Shown: positions 26,401 through 34,110 of the stretch, in pieces
Layout: each line of letters starts with the position of its first letter
How positions within the stretch are numbered: position 1 is the first letter of the stretch
DNA from: Candidatus Poribacteria bacterium
GTDB taxonomy: Bacteria; Poribacteria; WGA-4E; WGA-3G
Length of the DNA stretch: 64,000 bases
Reading direction: 5' to 3'
NCBI GenBank assembly: GCA_022821965.1
Contig: JAJECN010000056.1
Location: 62,001-126,000 of the forward strand
Notes under the pieces: model-generated
Told to the model about the DNA's origin: nothing
Databases searched by the model: none
The model's input: the letters and a program-made list of their open reading frames with translations, nothing else
Position numbers and translations under genes: made by a program

Positions 26401-26850
26401 CGTTTGGCAAACAAGAAAGTTATGTTGCTTACAGGGTTGCGAATTCCTGGGATCACGGATAGGCCTGAAACGCTCCTCTTTGATTGGGAAGATTTCGATG
26501 TTGCTGGTGGGTTAGACAAACTCACTGAGGTGATAGCGACACGTCAACGATTTGAGACGGAACGCGACAATCTAACGCCTGAATCCAGCAGACGAGAGGT
26601 AGAAAGGGTTCTCGGGTGCTCCCCAAGGCAGGCCAACCGAATGTTGCAAAGGCTGAGGGGTGGGAAGGTACGTGTAACTTTCCGCGAGCAAATTCTCGCG
26701 CTTCTCGCCGATGGAGAGAAAACAACACCAGAATTCGTGGCGGCGATTCAAGGACACCCAAAAGCAATAAATACAGAACTCACGCGCCTTGTAAACATGG
26801 GTCAGATTGTAAAGGTCAAGCGGGGTTTATATAGACTTCCAAAGGTTTAG
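23467..26850 (+). CDS. 1127-aa protein of unknown function with Cys cluster and C-terminal HTH/winged-helix region
   Basis: I do not recognise a named family. The N-terminal part (about 1-300) includes LLASGGLRFSCRISGYLHP and a CWDARAEILLGDLLHPP stretch. A cysteine cluster follows: C484, C490, C505, C508, C514 (CPECPVYTACQARGY), fit for an Fe-S cluster or zinc. The region 930-1035 (FEIIERAQ-like: FAEIIERAQLNRLANKKVML) faintly recalls the last helicase motifs of superfamily 2, but no Walker A GxxxxGK[ST] or DEAD/DEAH box is visible. The C-terminus has two HTH-like segments, SRREVERVLGCSPRQANRML and a winged helix ending VKVKRGLYRLPKV. Nucleic-acid binding is therefore likely; a degenerate primase-helicase-like replication or mobile-element protein is one possibility. 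It stands alone behind an unusually long leader. Confidence 0.6.
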   Translation: MMINTLEDLIVRCHQRHEQPLKQRKTTVTRLPYKRLPYYFTVHCADRYPVLLQDLEASSISFMPIGRAPGADRPPRDFGGKRFLKPQQAVDWEAIQWAKSWGIHVYTGVPSARDGAPWHDIDFKYEAICAAPDAVLACVQALVDAVSNPLLTLLASGGLRFSCRISGYLHPNTEQARLYVYKETTTAENPHPHDAYLEILGEKGHTCWDARAEILLGDLLHPPVISKEVFFAPIDALRAVLREPVSQNIQHKENIPDAPYSLGSGKLDLAKEAFFKRGFSYVRQEDGYHYWHQQGRESGNTEVSLWENEEGVWICASTPDTGLPMEATLITDVWNGTGILPPIPKTGLPIDDKVLAIREGELSPLAIKRLPPVLHKSSTIEKIDETREEISVRVQRAFDRNARVVGFIPDIGSDKAGEIESLLQNSEVIYGQDADFAAKVDQRFQKRNVGSVPRWRDRMYLWEEVKDIPVDVRMATPFQRGNVCEDAQRCEALEEKGGDPSEIICPECPVYTACQARGYLSQFSTLQTAKAQILVDFRMFLDPQYAKIVEQFLEGRDGTHPLCVINITRENQLFLECGLSKTTLEAWVANWRGSALGNFAILLLNAVGIKDKSHAHSIKRLRTVMQTFEWLEEEIIQQMCHVNVQGRVVARGAIDAETGEELARYTIEFERGISAYIPLDAAALDRLTAQEMPVFELDAFVPNEDMKILMSIADAISLGILDTATVENIEEFPTVCSDPNWTFWHQFKRFFVHYTRDADAPMRWDGEVLQFWVPPVLHPSVRNLLVTSPALYGEHLRRPFSNEETEILPAQPIVWGPGNRVFQIRTGIYPRKTILDLSNTWDVLGVSETGQHIFWRIQAEIERDRNIKHGIITHLYAVEQVKDIAKNENVCFLTGFRVVEGLETAFQEAQVIWIVGMPDMEPCIVLERTQILFGNDEEPLSYQMESESYLYKDERVQSLYEKTVVHVFAEIIERAQLNRLANKKVMLLTGLRIPGITDRPETLLFDWEDFDVAGGLDKLTEVIATRQRFETERDNLTPESSRREVERVLGCSPRQANRMLQRLRGGKVRVTFREQILALLADGEKTTPEFVAAIQGHPKAINTELTRLVNMGQIVKVKRGLYRLPKV

Positions 26851-26984
26851 AAAGGAAGCATTCAGTATTATCATTCCATTCTCATTCACCGCGTCTACAT
26901 TCCTTATCCTGAACCAACACCACCTTCCGATTCTTGATGGTATCCAGACGCATAGGTCCCCAAGAAAGGGCGGATACTTTATCG

Positions 26985-27140
26985 TAGATTCTGTAATTAC
27001 TTATACACTCAGCATCGGTGCGGTTAGGAAGGCAGATCACAACCCCTCCTTTATCCCCCTTATCAAGGGGGCAGGTGAGTACACCGCAAAACCGCACCTA
27101 CCGAGGGGTAAAAGTGTGTATTTATTTTTGGAATTTACTA
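26985..27140. repeat. MITE-like palindromic element, copy 1
   Basis: Within the gene-free 26851-27179, nested inverted repeats are seen: outer GGTGCGGTT (27017-27025) with AACCGCACC (27090-27098), inner CCCCCTT-ATC-AAGGGGG (27055-27071). The left flank has TAATTACTTATACAC and the right flank TTTACTATAA. The same flank phrases border the element at 30594-30714, with a different hairpin core. No transposase is nearby. Confidence 0.6.
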
Positions 27141-27179
27141 TAACATATTCCGCCGCTAAAGCAGCGGGAGTCTGTCAAT

Positions 27180-28568
27180 ATGCAATTTAAACATCTCGGT
27201 CAATCAGAACTTGCCCGGAAGATAGCTATTTGGGCACTATCAATCGGATTTCTATTTTTCGGGTTTTTCTCTAACACATGGCGAGTTGCTGATCAGAATT
27301 GGTTTGCGACACATCAGAAAGACACCGAAGCGCATATCATGGGAAGGATGGTCAAATCTCGACAAGATGGTATCTTTTCAGCGGGTGGTCTGAATGGTTG
27401 GGGAACAGCGAAAAGTACTGATGCGGAATGGATACCTTCAACAGCACTGGGACCCCAATATACCGCTTATCTTTACAAACTCTCCTTTGAAAAATTTTCA
27501 ACCTACAATTCACAACCAGGCGGGCAAGGGATGATTTTTAGTCTACTTGATAGACTTATTCCGTTATCGCCACAAATCAAATTAACGTTATTCTATATAT
27601 TGACTGCTTTACTTTCTGCAGGCGCGTTGACATTCATCGTAAGTTGGTTCTATGAGGAATTTGGCGGGTGGGTCGCGATATTTGTTATCGGTTCGGCGGT
27701 GCTTTCCCAATGGTTGACAGTTTTTGGTAAGAATCTTTGGTGGAGTCTATGGGCATTCTACCTGCCAATGATTGTCGTCATGTACTTCCTTAAATTTAAA
27801 CGCCACAGCCTCGCGGAGAACCGTCAGTTCATCAGGTTTGGAATCCTAATCTTTATCGCTGTTTCTATTAAGTGTTTCATCAACGGCTATGAGTATATTA
27901 CAACCACTCTGGTAATGATGATGGTGCCGTTTGTCTATTATGTTATTCTCGACAAGTGGAGTCGTCATCAATGTGTGAAATGGACGCTTGCAGCCGGACT
28001 CGGATCAGGCGTGGCGATTTTTTTCAGTCTCGTGATGTTATGTTTCCAAATCGGTGCTGCCAAGGACGGGTTTATGGATGGGGTTGCGCATGTGATCTGG
28101 TCTTTTGGGAAGCGCACATACGGAGAGGCGGAGGACTTTCCACCGGTATATGCTGCCAGTCTGGAAGCAGGAACGATAGGGGTCGTTGTCACCTACATGA
28201 ACGGTATTTTCTTTGATCTCAACAACTATCTATCTCAAGAAAATTCGTTTGTCTCTAACTCCGTATTGAAAGTTCGCTATATTTACCTAATCGTTCTTTT
28301 TATGTTGATGTCTCCGCTGCTGTTTTTGCGTAGCAATGCAGAGCGACGCCAGCCAGACATTGCATTAATTTGGACGACATGGTTTTCAATCTTAGCACCT
28401 CTATCGTGGCATGTCATCTTCAAGGCGCACTCATATATCCATACACACATGAGTTTTCTGCTGTGGCAGATGCCCTTTACTTTCTTCGGCTTTGCCGTGT
28501 TCGGATCCGCTGTTATCGCCTCACTGAGGAGTGAAAGAAAGCGCAGTTATCCGTTCATACCTGTATGA
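27180..28568 (+). CDS. multi-pass membrane protein, possible GT-C-type glycosyltransferase
   Basis: A 462-aa integral membrane protein with about ten hydrophobic segments. After the first segment comes a periplasmic-type loop with KDTEAHIMGRMVKSRQDGIF and GLNGWG, which resembles the first acidic loop of GT-C glycosyltransferases and polymerases (acidic D-x-E near the first helix). Other loops carry QPGGQGMIF and HAHS-like KAHSYIHTHMSF. The function is inferred only. Its 3' end is followed by a partial duplicate of the last 70 bp, suggesting that the C-terminus was rearranged. The pectate-lyase-like gene follows on the same strand. Confidence 0.55.
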   Translation: MQFKHLGQSELARKIAIWALSIGFLFFGFFSNTWRVADQNWFATHQKDTEAHIMGRMVKSRQDGIFSAGGLNGWGTAKSTDAEWIPSTALGPQYTAYLYKLSFEKFSTYNSQPGGQGMIFSLLDRLIPLSPQIKLTLFYILTALLSAGALTFIVSWFYEEFGGWVAIFVIGSAVLSQWLTVFGKNLWWSLWAFYLPMIVVMYFLKFKRHSLAENRQFIRFGILIFIAVSIKCFINGYEYITTTLVMMMVPFVYYVILDKWSRHQCVKWTLAAGLGSGVAIFFSLVMLCFQIGAAKDGFMDGVAHVIWSFGKRTYGEAEDFPPVYAASLEAGTIGVVVTYMNGIFFDLNNYLSQENSFVSNSVLKVRYIYLIVLFMLMSPLLFLRSNAERRQPDIALIWTTWFSILAPLSWHVIFKAHSYIHTHMSFLLWQMPFTFFGFAVFGSAVIASLRSERKRSYPFIPV

Positions 28569-28657
28569 GTTCTCTGATATGGCAGATGCCCTTTACTTTA
28601 TTTGGCTTTGCCGTGTTCGGATCCGCCATTATCCCATGGACGAAAGGAAGAAAATAA
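28565..28657 (+). pseudogene. duplicated 3' fragment of the preceding membrane-protein gene
   Basis: A 30-codon frame, MSSLIWQMPFTLFGFAVFG, then SAIIPWTKGRK and stop, nearly repeats the end of the upstream gene (MSFLLWQMPFTFFGFAVFG). It starts on ATGA overlapping the upstream stop. At the DNA level about 70 bp from 28450 recurs from 28565 with few changes. It is most simply a tandem partial duplication that left the old C-terminus orphaned. Confidence 0.7.
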
Positions 28658-28676
28658 AAAATAGTATGGAGGGATT

Positions 28677-30518
28677 ATGAGCATTAATCGATTGGATCAA
28701 TGGGTTGGCAGGAATCGGTTGAGCCCTAATGAAATAGATGGGAACCGCTTCTTAAAAGCTGCCAGTCTCTTCGCAGGGACAGCGATACAATACGGGAGAG
28801 ACAGATACAGCGGCAGGGATATGCCGCTCTTTGCTGACTGCCTCCATACCGACCACTTGAAGGCACCCAGGTCTATGACCTCTCACCGCACAGGCACCGA
28901 GCCGAAACCAGCGGTCTGGAGTTTTTTCCAAAATCAGCAGAACCTGATGCGGTTGCTCGCCTCTTTAAGCCAGTTTACAGGGGATGACACGTACATCCGC
29001 GCCGCGGGAGAAGCCGCCGAATACATGTTCAACAACTATTGGTATCCAGAGAGTGGTGTTCTGCATTGGGGCGGGCACGGCTATGTGGACTTGGTTACCG
29101 GTAACAGATACGGCATGAAAGGCGTTGTCCACGAAATAGAGGACGTATACCCTTACTGGGAACTGCTGAGAGCTGTGAATCCGGATCGCGGTGAGATGCT
29201 GATGAAAGGTATTTGGGAAGCGAATATCAAGGATTGGGATGCCTTACACTACAATCGACACGGCGATTTCAGGAAGCAGGTCGATCATGCCAGTACGTGG
29301 AGTAGACCTTGGAACGGATACAAAGCACCCGAAATCAGTGGAGATCTCTCGTTTATCAGTGTGGCGCTGGATCTGGCTTACGCCGCTTATAGTTTGGGCT
29401 ACCAAAAGCAGGAGGAGGCACCTCGGATGTGGGCGGAACGCCTGCTAAATCTGATTATACAACAGCGAGATCCAAAGACCGGCATCTTGCCCAATCTGGT
29501 ACATCCGCAAAGTGATAAACGCGGGCTTAACGTCTTCGGCAGGAAATATCCGCAGGCAACCGAGCCAAGGGTCTATGTCGGCAATCAGTTGAACCACACC
29601 ATTACCCAGATGATGGGTATGCTAACAATCGTAGAAAATGCCCAAAAGTATGGGCGCATCGGTGAAATGGCGCACATCAAAGCGGCGGTTGAGCAACATA
29701 TCATCGGTTTCCTCAACGCCTCTTACGATCCGAAAAACAATACGCTGAAAAGCATCGTTATTGATGGGACGGATCTCACAGGTTTTCGGATAAAGGGTCC
29801 TTTCAGGACAGAGAAACTCTACTTCGGTGCGAAAGAAGACGGCGCGTTCTTGCCACAAAACATTACGCCGCTCTTTACGTCCGTGTGTGCGCGTGGGTAT
29901 CGGGTTTCTGGTGGCAAAAGTGCGTTTAGGGACTATCTACGCACTATGTTTAAAGCTTTCGGAATCGGTGACATCGGTGCTGATAAAAACTGCGAACCTA
30001 TGTTGAATTTTGACACAACTGCCTTGGAACCTGCTTATATCTTCGCACTGGTAGACCTGTACCGGGTAGAACCGAAGGCTGAATTTCTGGCGATGGCGGA
30101 ACGAGTCGGGGACAACCTGCTGCAAGGTAGACAACATATCGATAGCGGTCTTTTCACGCTTGAAGACGGTTTTATACTCCAGAGCAAGGTCATGGATAAA
30201 CCTGAGTTGCAGGAAGGACATGAAGGGAAAAGTGTGAGCGAACTTTTGCAGGATACCCATAGAACGGCAAATCTCGATGCGATGGAGCCGTTGGCACTGC
30301 TCAGTATCTACGCCGCACAAACAGGACAATATAACATCATGCCTGGTTGGACAGCGGGTGGTCTTTATCTTAAGGTGAGCAGTGTTGGTCATATAGTAAG
30401 CAAAGAGATGCAGCTCTGGTTTGATAAGCCAGCCCTCAAGCAATTTTACAAGGACAGTAACATCAACTGCACCTGGTCTATTGACGAACGTGCCTTCCCC
30501 AACCTCTTCAAAAGATAG
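28677..30518 (+). CDS. pectate-lyase-like / (alpha/alpha)-barrel polysaccharide-active protein
   Basis: A 613-aa protein with repeated helix pairs. Motifs include NLMRLLASLSQFTGDDTY, AAEYMFNNYWYPESGVLHWGG, GIWEANIKDWDALHYNRHG, and GNQLNHTITQMMGML. The IW.A.I.DW..L..NRHG sequence is one I associate with predicted pectate lyases of Planctomycetes and related bacteria. No signal peptide is visible, which fits cytoplasmic turnover of uronate-rich oligosaccharides. The exact lyase family was not established. GGAGGG precedes ATG 28677. Confidence 0.6.
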   Translation: MSINRLDQWVGRNRLSPNEIDGNRFLKAASLFAGTAIQYGRDRYSGRDMPLFADCLHTDHLKAPRSMTSHRTGTEPKPAVWSFFQNQQNLMRLLASLSQFTGDDTYIRAAGEAAEYMFNNYWYPESGVLHWGGHGYVDLVTGNRYGMKGVVHEIEDVYPYWELLRAVNPDRGEMLMKGIWEANIKDWDALHYNRHGDFRKQVDHASTWSRPWNGYKAPEISGDLSFISVALDLAYAAYSLGYQKQEEAPRMWAERLLNLIIQQRDPKTGILPNLVHPQSDKRGLNVFGRKYPQATEPRVYVGNQLNHTITQMMGMLTIVENAQKYGRIGEMAHIKAAVEQHIIGFLNASYDPKNNTLKSIVIDGTDLTGFRIKGPFRTEKLYFGAKEDGAFLPQNITPLFTSVCARGYRVSGGKSAFRDYLRTMFKAFGIGDIGADKNCEPMLNFDTTALEPAYIFALVDLYRVEPKAEFLAMAERVGDNLLQGRQHIDSGLFTLEDGFILQSKVMDKPELQEGHEGKSVSELLQDTHRTANLDAMEPLALLSIYAAQTGQYNIMPGWTAGGLYLKVSSVGHIVSKEMQLWFDKPALKQFYKDSNINCTWSIDERAFPNLFKR

Positions 30519-30593
30519 TGAAGTTTAATTTTCCCACCTCGGTCAACATTATAAATACGGTTATTGACAATCCAATAGGCATACGTCTTTGGA

Positions 30594-30714
30594 TTATAGT
30601 AAAACCCATAATTACCTATACACCAGTACAATGGCGAGGATACAATCCTCGCCAGCGGTGGTGGGATGCTTGTACCCTGGCGAACTGTAAACATATTTTC
30701 GGATTTTACTATAA
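30594..30714. repeat. MITE-like palindromic element, copy 2
   Basis: Terminal inverted repeats TATAGTAAAA (30595-30604) and TTTTACTATA (30704-30713) are perfect over 10 bp. Inside is a perfect 9-bp hairpin GGCGAGGAT-ACA-ATCCTCGCC (30633-30653). Left of it stands TAATTACCTATACAC, shared with the copy at 26985. It occupies part of the 590-bp gap 30519-31108. Confidence 0.7.
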
Positions 30715-30777
30715 GATAGACGCACGGGACACTACCCATCCGTTTAACGCCCCTTTCTCCGCACCACTCCATCATTG

Positions 30778-30890
30778 TCAGTAAGCGAGTTGAATTACTT
30801 TAGCAGACGGTTTTGCCACGACTGTATCGTCAAAGCGGAGGTGTTTGTCTGGGTCAAATTCTATGTCGTATTTTATGGAAATAATTTGTT
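30778..30890 (-). pseudogene. C-terminal fragment of an unidentified gene
   Basis: The minus frame ending at TGA 30778 reads well as protein for about 35 residues (KYDIEFDPDKHLRFDDTV, then VAKPSAKVIQLAY) and fades upstream into AT-rich sequence without any ATG. It may be the tail of a lost gene. The rest of the gap up to 31108 is AT-rich leader of the LRR gene. Confidence 0.3.
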
Positions 30891-31108
30891 TTTTTCGTGA
30901 AAGTATTGTATATTTATAGTTGTATATAGAATTTATTATTTTTATTTTTAAAATAATAAAATAAGTCTTATTATAACTTAATCCAAGTTGTTACTAAAAT
31001 TATGAGAGGAGGTGCTTGTAAGTCTGAAATACACAACGTCTTTGATGGACAACCTTTACGTGAGTCTATCAGAGATTGTAATCTGAAACCAATCAAAAGG
31101 AGTTTACG

Positions 31109-33751
31109 ATGAGAACTTTAGTCGTGAATCGAAATCTAATTGTATCAATTTTCGCAGTATTGATGTTGACATATAGCATACAAGGCATTAGTTATGCTCA
31201 GGATCCGCCTGACACCATTGTAGAATTTTCTGATTTAAATTTAGCCAAAGCAGTACGCAGCGCATTGGAACTTGGGACTACTGGTGGGCGTATTCCACTT
31301 CTGAAAATTCCCAAAGCAGAACTCGCAAGACTAACATACTTAGAATATAATAATTATAAGTACTGGGAAACGCCTATAGAACAGAAAATAAGTAATCTAA
31401 GAGGACTCGAACATGCCACGCATCTCAGAGAGTTAAGTCTCTATGGGAATAACCTTTCTGATCTCTCGCCTCTTGCGGGTTTGACGGAGTTGGTGAAGTT
31501 AGACATAAGTCAGAATAAAATCCGCGACCTTACGCCGTTGTCGGGTTTGACACAGTTGGCAAAGTTAGACCTCCGGGGTACACACAGAGTAGACTCCATA
31601 GGCAATGAAATCCGCGACCTTACGCCGTTGTCGGGTTTGACACAGTTGGCGGAGTTAGGACTTGGAAGGAATAAAATCATTGATCTCTCACCTCTTGCGG
31701 GTTTGACGGGGTTGGTGAAGTTGAGCCTCTCGCATAATTATATCACTGATCTCTCACCTCTTGCGGGTTTGACGGGGTTGGTGGAGTTATACCTTACAGA
31801 TAATGAAATCCGCGACCTTACGCCGTTGTCGGGTTTGACACAGTTGGCGGAGTTAGGACTTGAAAGCAATGAAATTATTGATCTCTCACCTCTTACGGGT
31901 CTGACGGAGTTGGTGACGTTATACCTTGTAGGTAACGAAATCCGCGACCTTACTCCGCTGTTGGGTTTGACGGAGTTGGCGGAGTTAAGCCTTGTAGGTA
32001 ATGAAATCCGCGACCTTACGCCGTTGTCGGGTTTGACGGAGTTGGTGACGTTATACCTTGGAAGTAATAAAATCCGCGACCTTACCCCGTTGTCGGGTTT
32101 GACACAGTTGATTTATTTAAGCCTCTCGAATAACCCAATCGAAAATTTCACGCCCCTTGCTGAATTCAAAAATTTAGAAGTCCTATTGTTATCAGGTTAT
32201 GACATCAGCGATTTGTCCTCGCTTCCAGTCCTGCCGGATCAGGCAAGAATACGTATATCGGGGTATGATGATCCATTAACACCCCGTGATATAGCACTTA
32301 TGTCGACTTCGGTGGGGTACACGCCTATAATACTGAATAATAATACCCGTTCGCTTGCGGGCACTCCAGCGAAACACAGTTTTCAATGGGATAGTACTGG
32401 CATAGCGGCTTATATGCTGCTTGCGGAAATGATGGGATGCGGTTTTGCTGATGCTGAAGTGGAATCCAAACATCAAGTTTATGTTAAGACGGAATCGTTG
32501 GGACGTTTGGAAGGTTTTGAGTCGACAACGGTTTGTGGAAGGAAGAGCCGCAGCGATACTTATGGCACTTATGACGCACGTCGTATCACACATCTGCGTT
32601 TTTATGATAAAAGTAGTTCTCCGAATATCCAAGAAATCATCTACAATAGTTACACGCATCAATATGAGTTAGCTGCTCCTAAGTTGATCCCTCCTATTCA
32701 GGATAATACACCTGAGTTGCCGACCGAGACATCTTCAAACATAATTGTTGCGCTTCAACCTGCATCGATTGTATCTCCCGTTATTGGCAAACAATTAACA
32801 TTTACCCTTCACATCACCGGTGGCAAATCGGTCGCGGGCTACCAAACAACTGTGCAGTTTGACACAACCGCCTTGCGTTATGTCTCAGGAGCGAACGGTG
32901 ATTATCTTCCTGCCGGTGCGTTCTTTGTAGATCCGAAAGTAGAAGGGAATCTCATAAAACTCAACGCTGCATCTCTCGCAGGGGAAAGCAATGGAGATGG
33001 CACCCTTGCAACACTTACCTTTGAAGTTATCGCAGCGAAGGCATCCACTTTGACATTATCTGATGTGCTGCTTACCGATAGTGCAGGGGAGACGTTTGTA
33101 CCTCGGATTGAAAACACTCAGATAACTGAATCAACGGGACTCAAAGGTGATGTAAACGGTGATGGGAGCGTTAACATCACCGATCTCGTCTTAGTTGCTG
33201 GCGCATTGGGTAAGACAGGGCAGAATGCTATGGATGTCAACGGTGATAATGTCGTCAACATTGCCGATCTTGTCTTGGTCGCTGGCGCATTGGGTACAAG
33301 TGCTGCCGCTCCTTCTCTATATCCGCAAGCCTTAGAAATGCTCACTGCTATAGATGTCAAACAGTGGCTATCCGCTGCACAGCAATTCGACCTCATGGAC
33401 GCAACGTCACAGCGCGGTATCCTATTCTTACAACAACTCCTCGCAACCTTGACACCGAAAGAGACAGCACTGCTTGCGAACTATCCAAATCCGTTCAACC
33501 CGGAGACATGGATACCGTATCACTTGGCGAAGGATGCGGATGTCACACTGCATATCTATGCCGTGAACGGTACGTTGGTGCGGACATTGGAACTCGGACA
33601 TCAAGCTGCGGGACTGTATCAGAACCGTTCGCGTGCGGCGTATTGGGATGGTAAAAACGCGTTCGGTGAATCTGTGTCGAGCGGTGTGTATTTCTATACG
33701 TTCACGGCAGATGATTTTTCTGCTACGCGGAAGATGTTGATACGCAAGTAA
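31109..33751 (+). CDS. secreted LRR-cohesin-dockerin protein with C-terminal FlgD-like sorting domain
   Basis: An 880-aa exported protein. Signal peptide about 1-31 (ending SYAQD). Residues about 97-364 are some twelve leucine-rich repeats of 22 residues of internalin type (IRDLTPLSGLTQLAELGL). A unique region (about 380-535) follows. Residues about 542-670 match a cohesin-like domain (VGKQL-type start, VAGYQTTVQFDTTALRYVSG, GTLATLTFEVIA). Residues about 680-729 are a type I dockerin with two calcium loops (DVNGDGSVNITDLVLVAGALG-type). The end has LLANYPNPFNPETWIPYHLA and SSGVYFYTFTADDF, a FlgD-like/secretion-linked Ig domain. Carrying both cohesin and dockerin, it could self-assemble or scaffold other dockerin proteins at the cell surface. 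Confidence 0.85.
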   Translation: MRTLVVNRNLIVSIFAVLMLTYSIQGISYAQDPPDTIVEFSDLNLAKAVRSALELGTTGGRIPLLKIPKAELARLTYLEYNNYKYWETPIEQKISNLRGLEHATHLRELSLYGNNLSDLSPLAGLTELVKLDISQNKIRDLTPLSGLTQLAKLDLRGTHRVDSIGNEIRDLTPLSGLTQLAELGLGRNKIIDLSPLAGLTGLVKLSLSHNYITDLSPLAGLTGLVELYLTDNEIRDLTPLSGLTQLAELGLESNEIIDLSPLTGLTELVTLYLVGNEIRDLTPLLGLTELAELSLVGNEIRDLTPLSGLTELVTLYLGSNKIRDLTPLSGLTQLIYLSLSNNPIENFTPLAEFKNLEVLLLSGYDISDLSSLPVLPDQARIRISGYDDPLTPRDIALMSTSVGYTPIILNNNTRSLAGTPAKHSFQWDSTGIAAYMLLAEMMGCGFADAEVESKHQVYVKTESLGRLEGFESTTVCGRKSRSDTYGTYDARRITHLRFYDKSSSPNIQEIIYNSYTHQYELAAPKLIPPIQDNTPELPTETSSNIIVALQPASIVSPVIGKQLTFTLHITGGKSVAGYQTTVQFDTTALRYVSGANGDYLPAGAFFVDPKVEGNLIKLNAASLAGESNGDGTLATLTFEVIAAKASTLTLSDVLLTDSAGETFVPRIENTQITESTGLKGDVNGDGSVNITDLVLVAGALGKTGQNAMDVNGDNVVNIADLVLVAGALGTSAAAPSLYPQALEMLTAIDVKQWLSAAQQFDLMDATSQRGILFLQQLLATLTPKETALLANYPNPFNPETWIPYHLAKDADVTLHIYAVNGTLVRTLELGHQAAGLYQNRSRAAYWDGKNAFGESVSSGVYFYTFTADDFSATRKMLIRK
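31505..32125 (+). repeat. near-identical 66-bp tandem repeats encoding LRRs
   Basis: Units such as AAATCCGCGACCTTACGCCG and GTCGGGTTTGACACAGTTGG recur with very few silent changes across the LRR region. Such identity at DNA level points to recent amplification or gene conversion and predicts copy-number variation between strains. Confidence 0.8.
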
Positions 33752-33802
33752 CACTTATCTGCTAAACACGGAAGGGTATAAGATAATAACATCAACGCGG
33801 AA

Positions 33803-33845
33803 AAAACTTGTAGGGCAAGCACCACGCCTTAACCCTACAAGTTTT
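33803..33845 (+). terminator. bidirectional terminator-like hairpin
   Basis: AAAACTTGTAGGG (33803-33815) and CCCTACAAGTTTT (33833-33845) form a perfect 13-bp stem with a T-rich right flank. It lies 51 bp after the LRR gene and before the end of the opposite-strand VOC fragment. Confidence 0.7.
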
Positions 33846-33881
33846 ATTTTATCAGGTATTGCGTCCTGAACGGAATTTATT

Positions 33882-34034
33882 TTACTGTGAATAATCATTC
33901 CGTTTTGCTGGATCATCCGTGAAGTATTCGACGAACTCCCATTCAAAACCGTCCGCATCAATGAAATAGATGCGTTTTCGGTGGGGATGCGGTCCAACTT
34001 TATAACCTTCTTTATATTCGGCACATTTTTTCAT
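33882..34034 (-). pseudogene. VOC/glyoxalase C-terminal remnant
   Basis: ATG 34034 opens a 50-aa frame, with GYKVGPHPHRKRIYFIDADG and then FEWEFVEYFTDDP, ending at 33882. The IYF.D.DG.EWEFVEY pattern is the last beta-alpha strand pair of vicinal-oxygen-chelate proteins, including the metal-ligand glutamate. The N-terminal part of the fold is missing and the frame upstream runs out within a few codons before the divergent PhyH gene. It is likely a truncated gene. Confidence 0.65.
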
Positions 34035-34110
34035 TGACAACTTCATCGAAATTAACATATCATAGCGATAAGTGTTGACTCATTGCTACCGTCCGAAAGG
34101 AGTACCGAAA

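Noticed and set aside
26882-27097. 71-codon minus-strand frame
   Set aside because: It runs through the palindromic element at 27017-27098, and its sequence is explained by the repeat.
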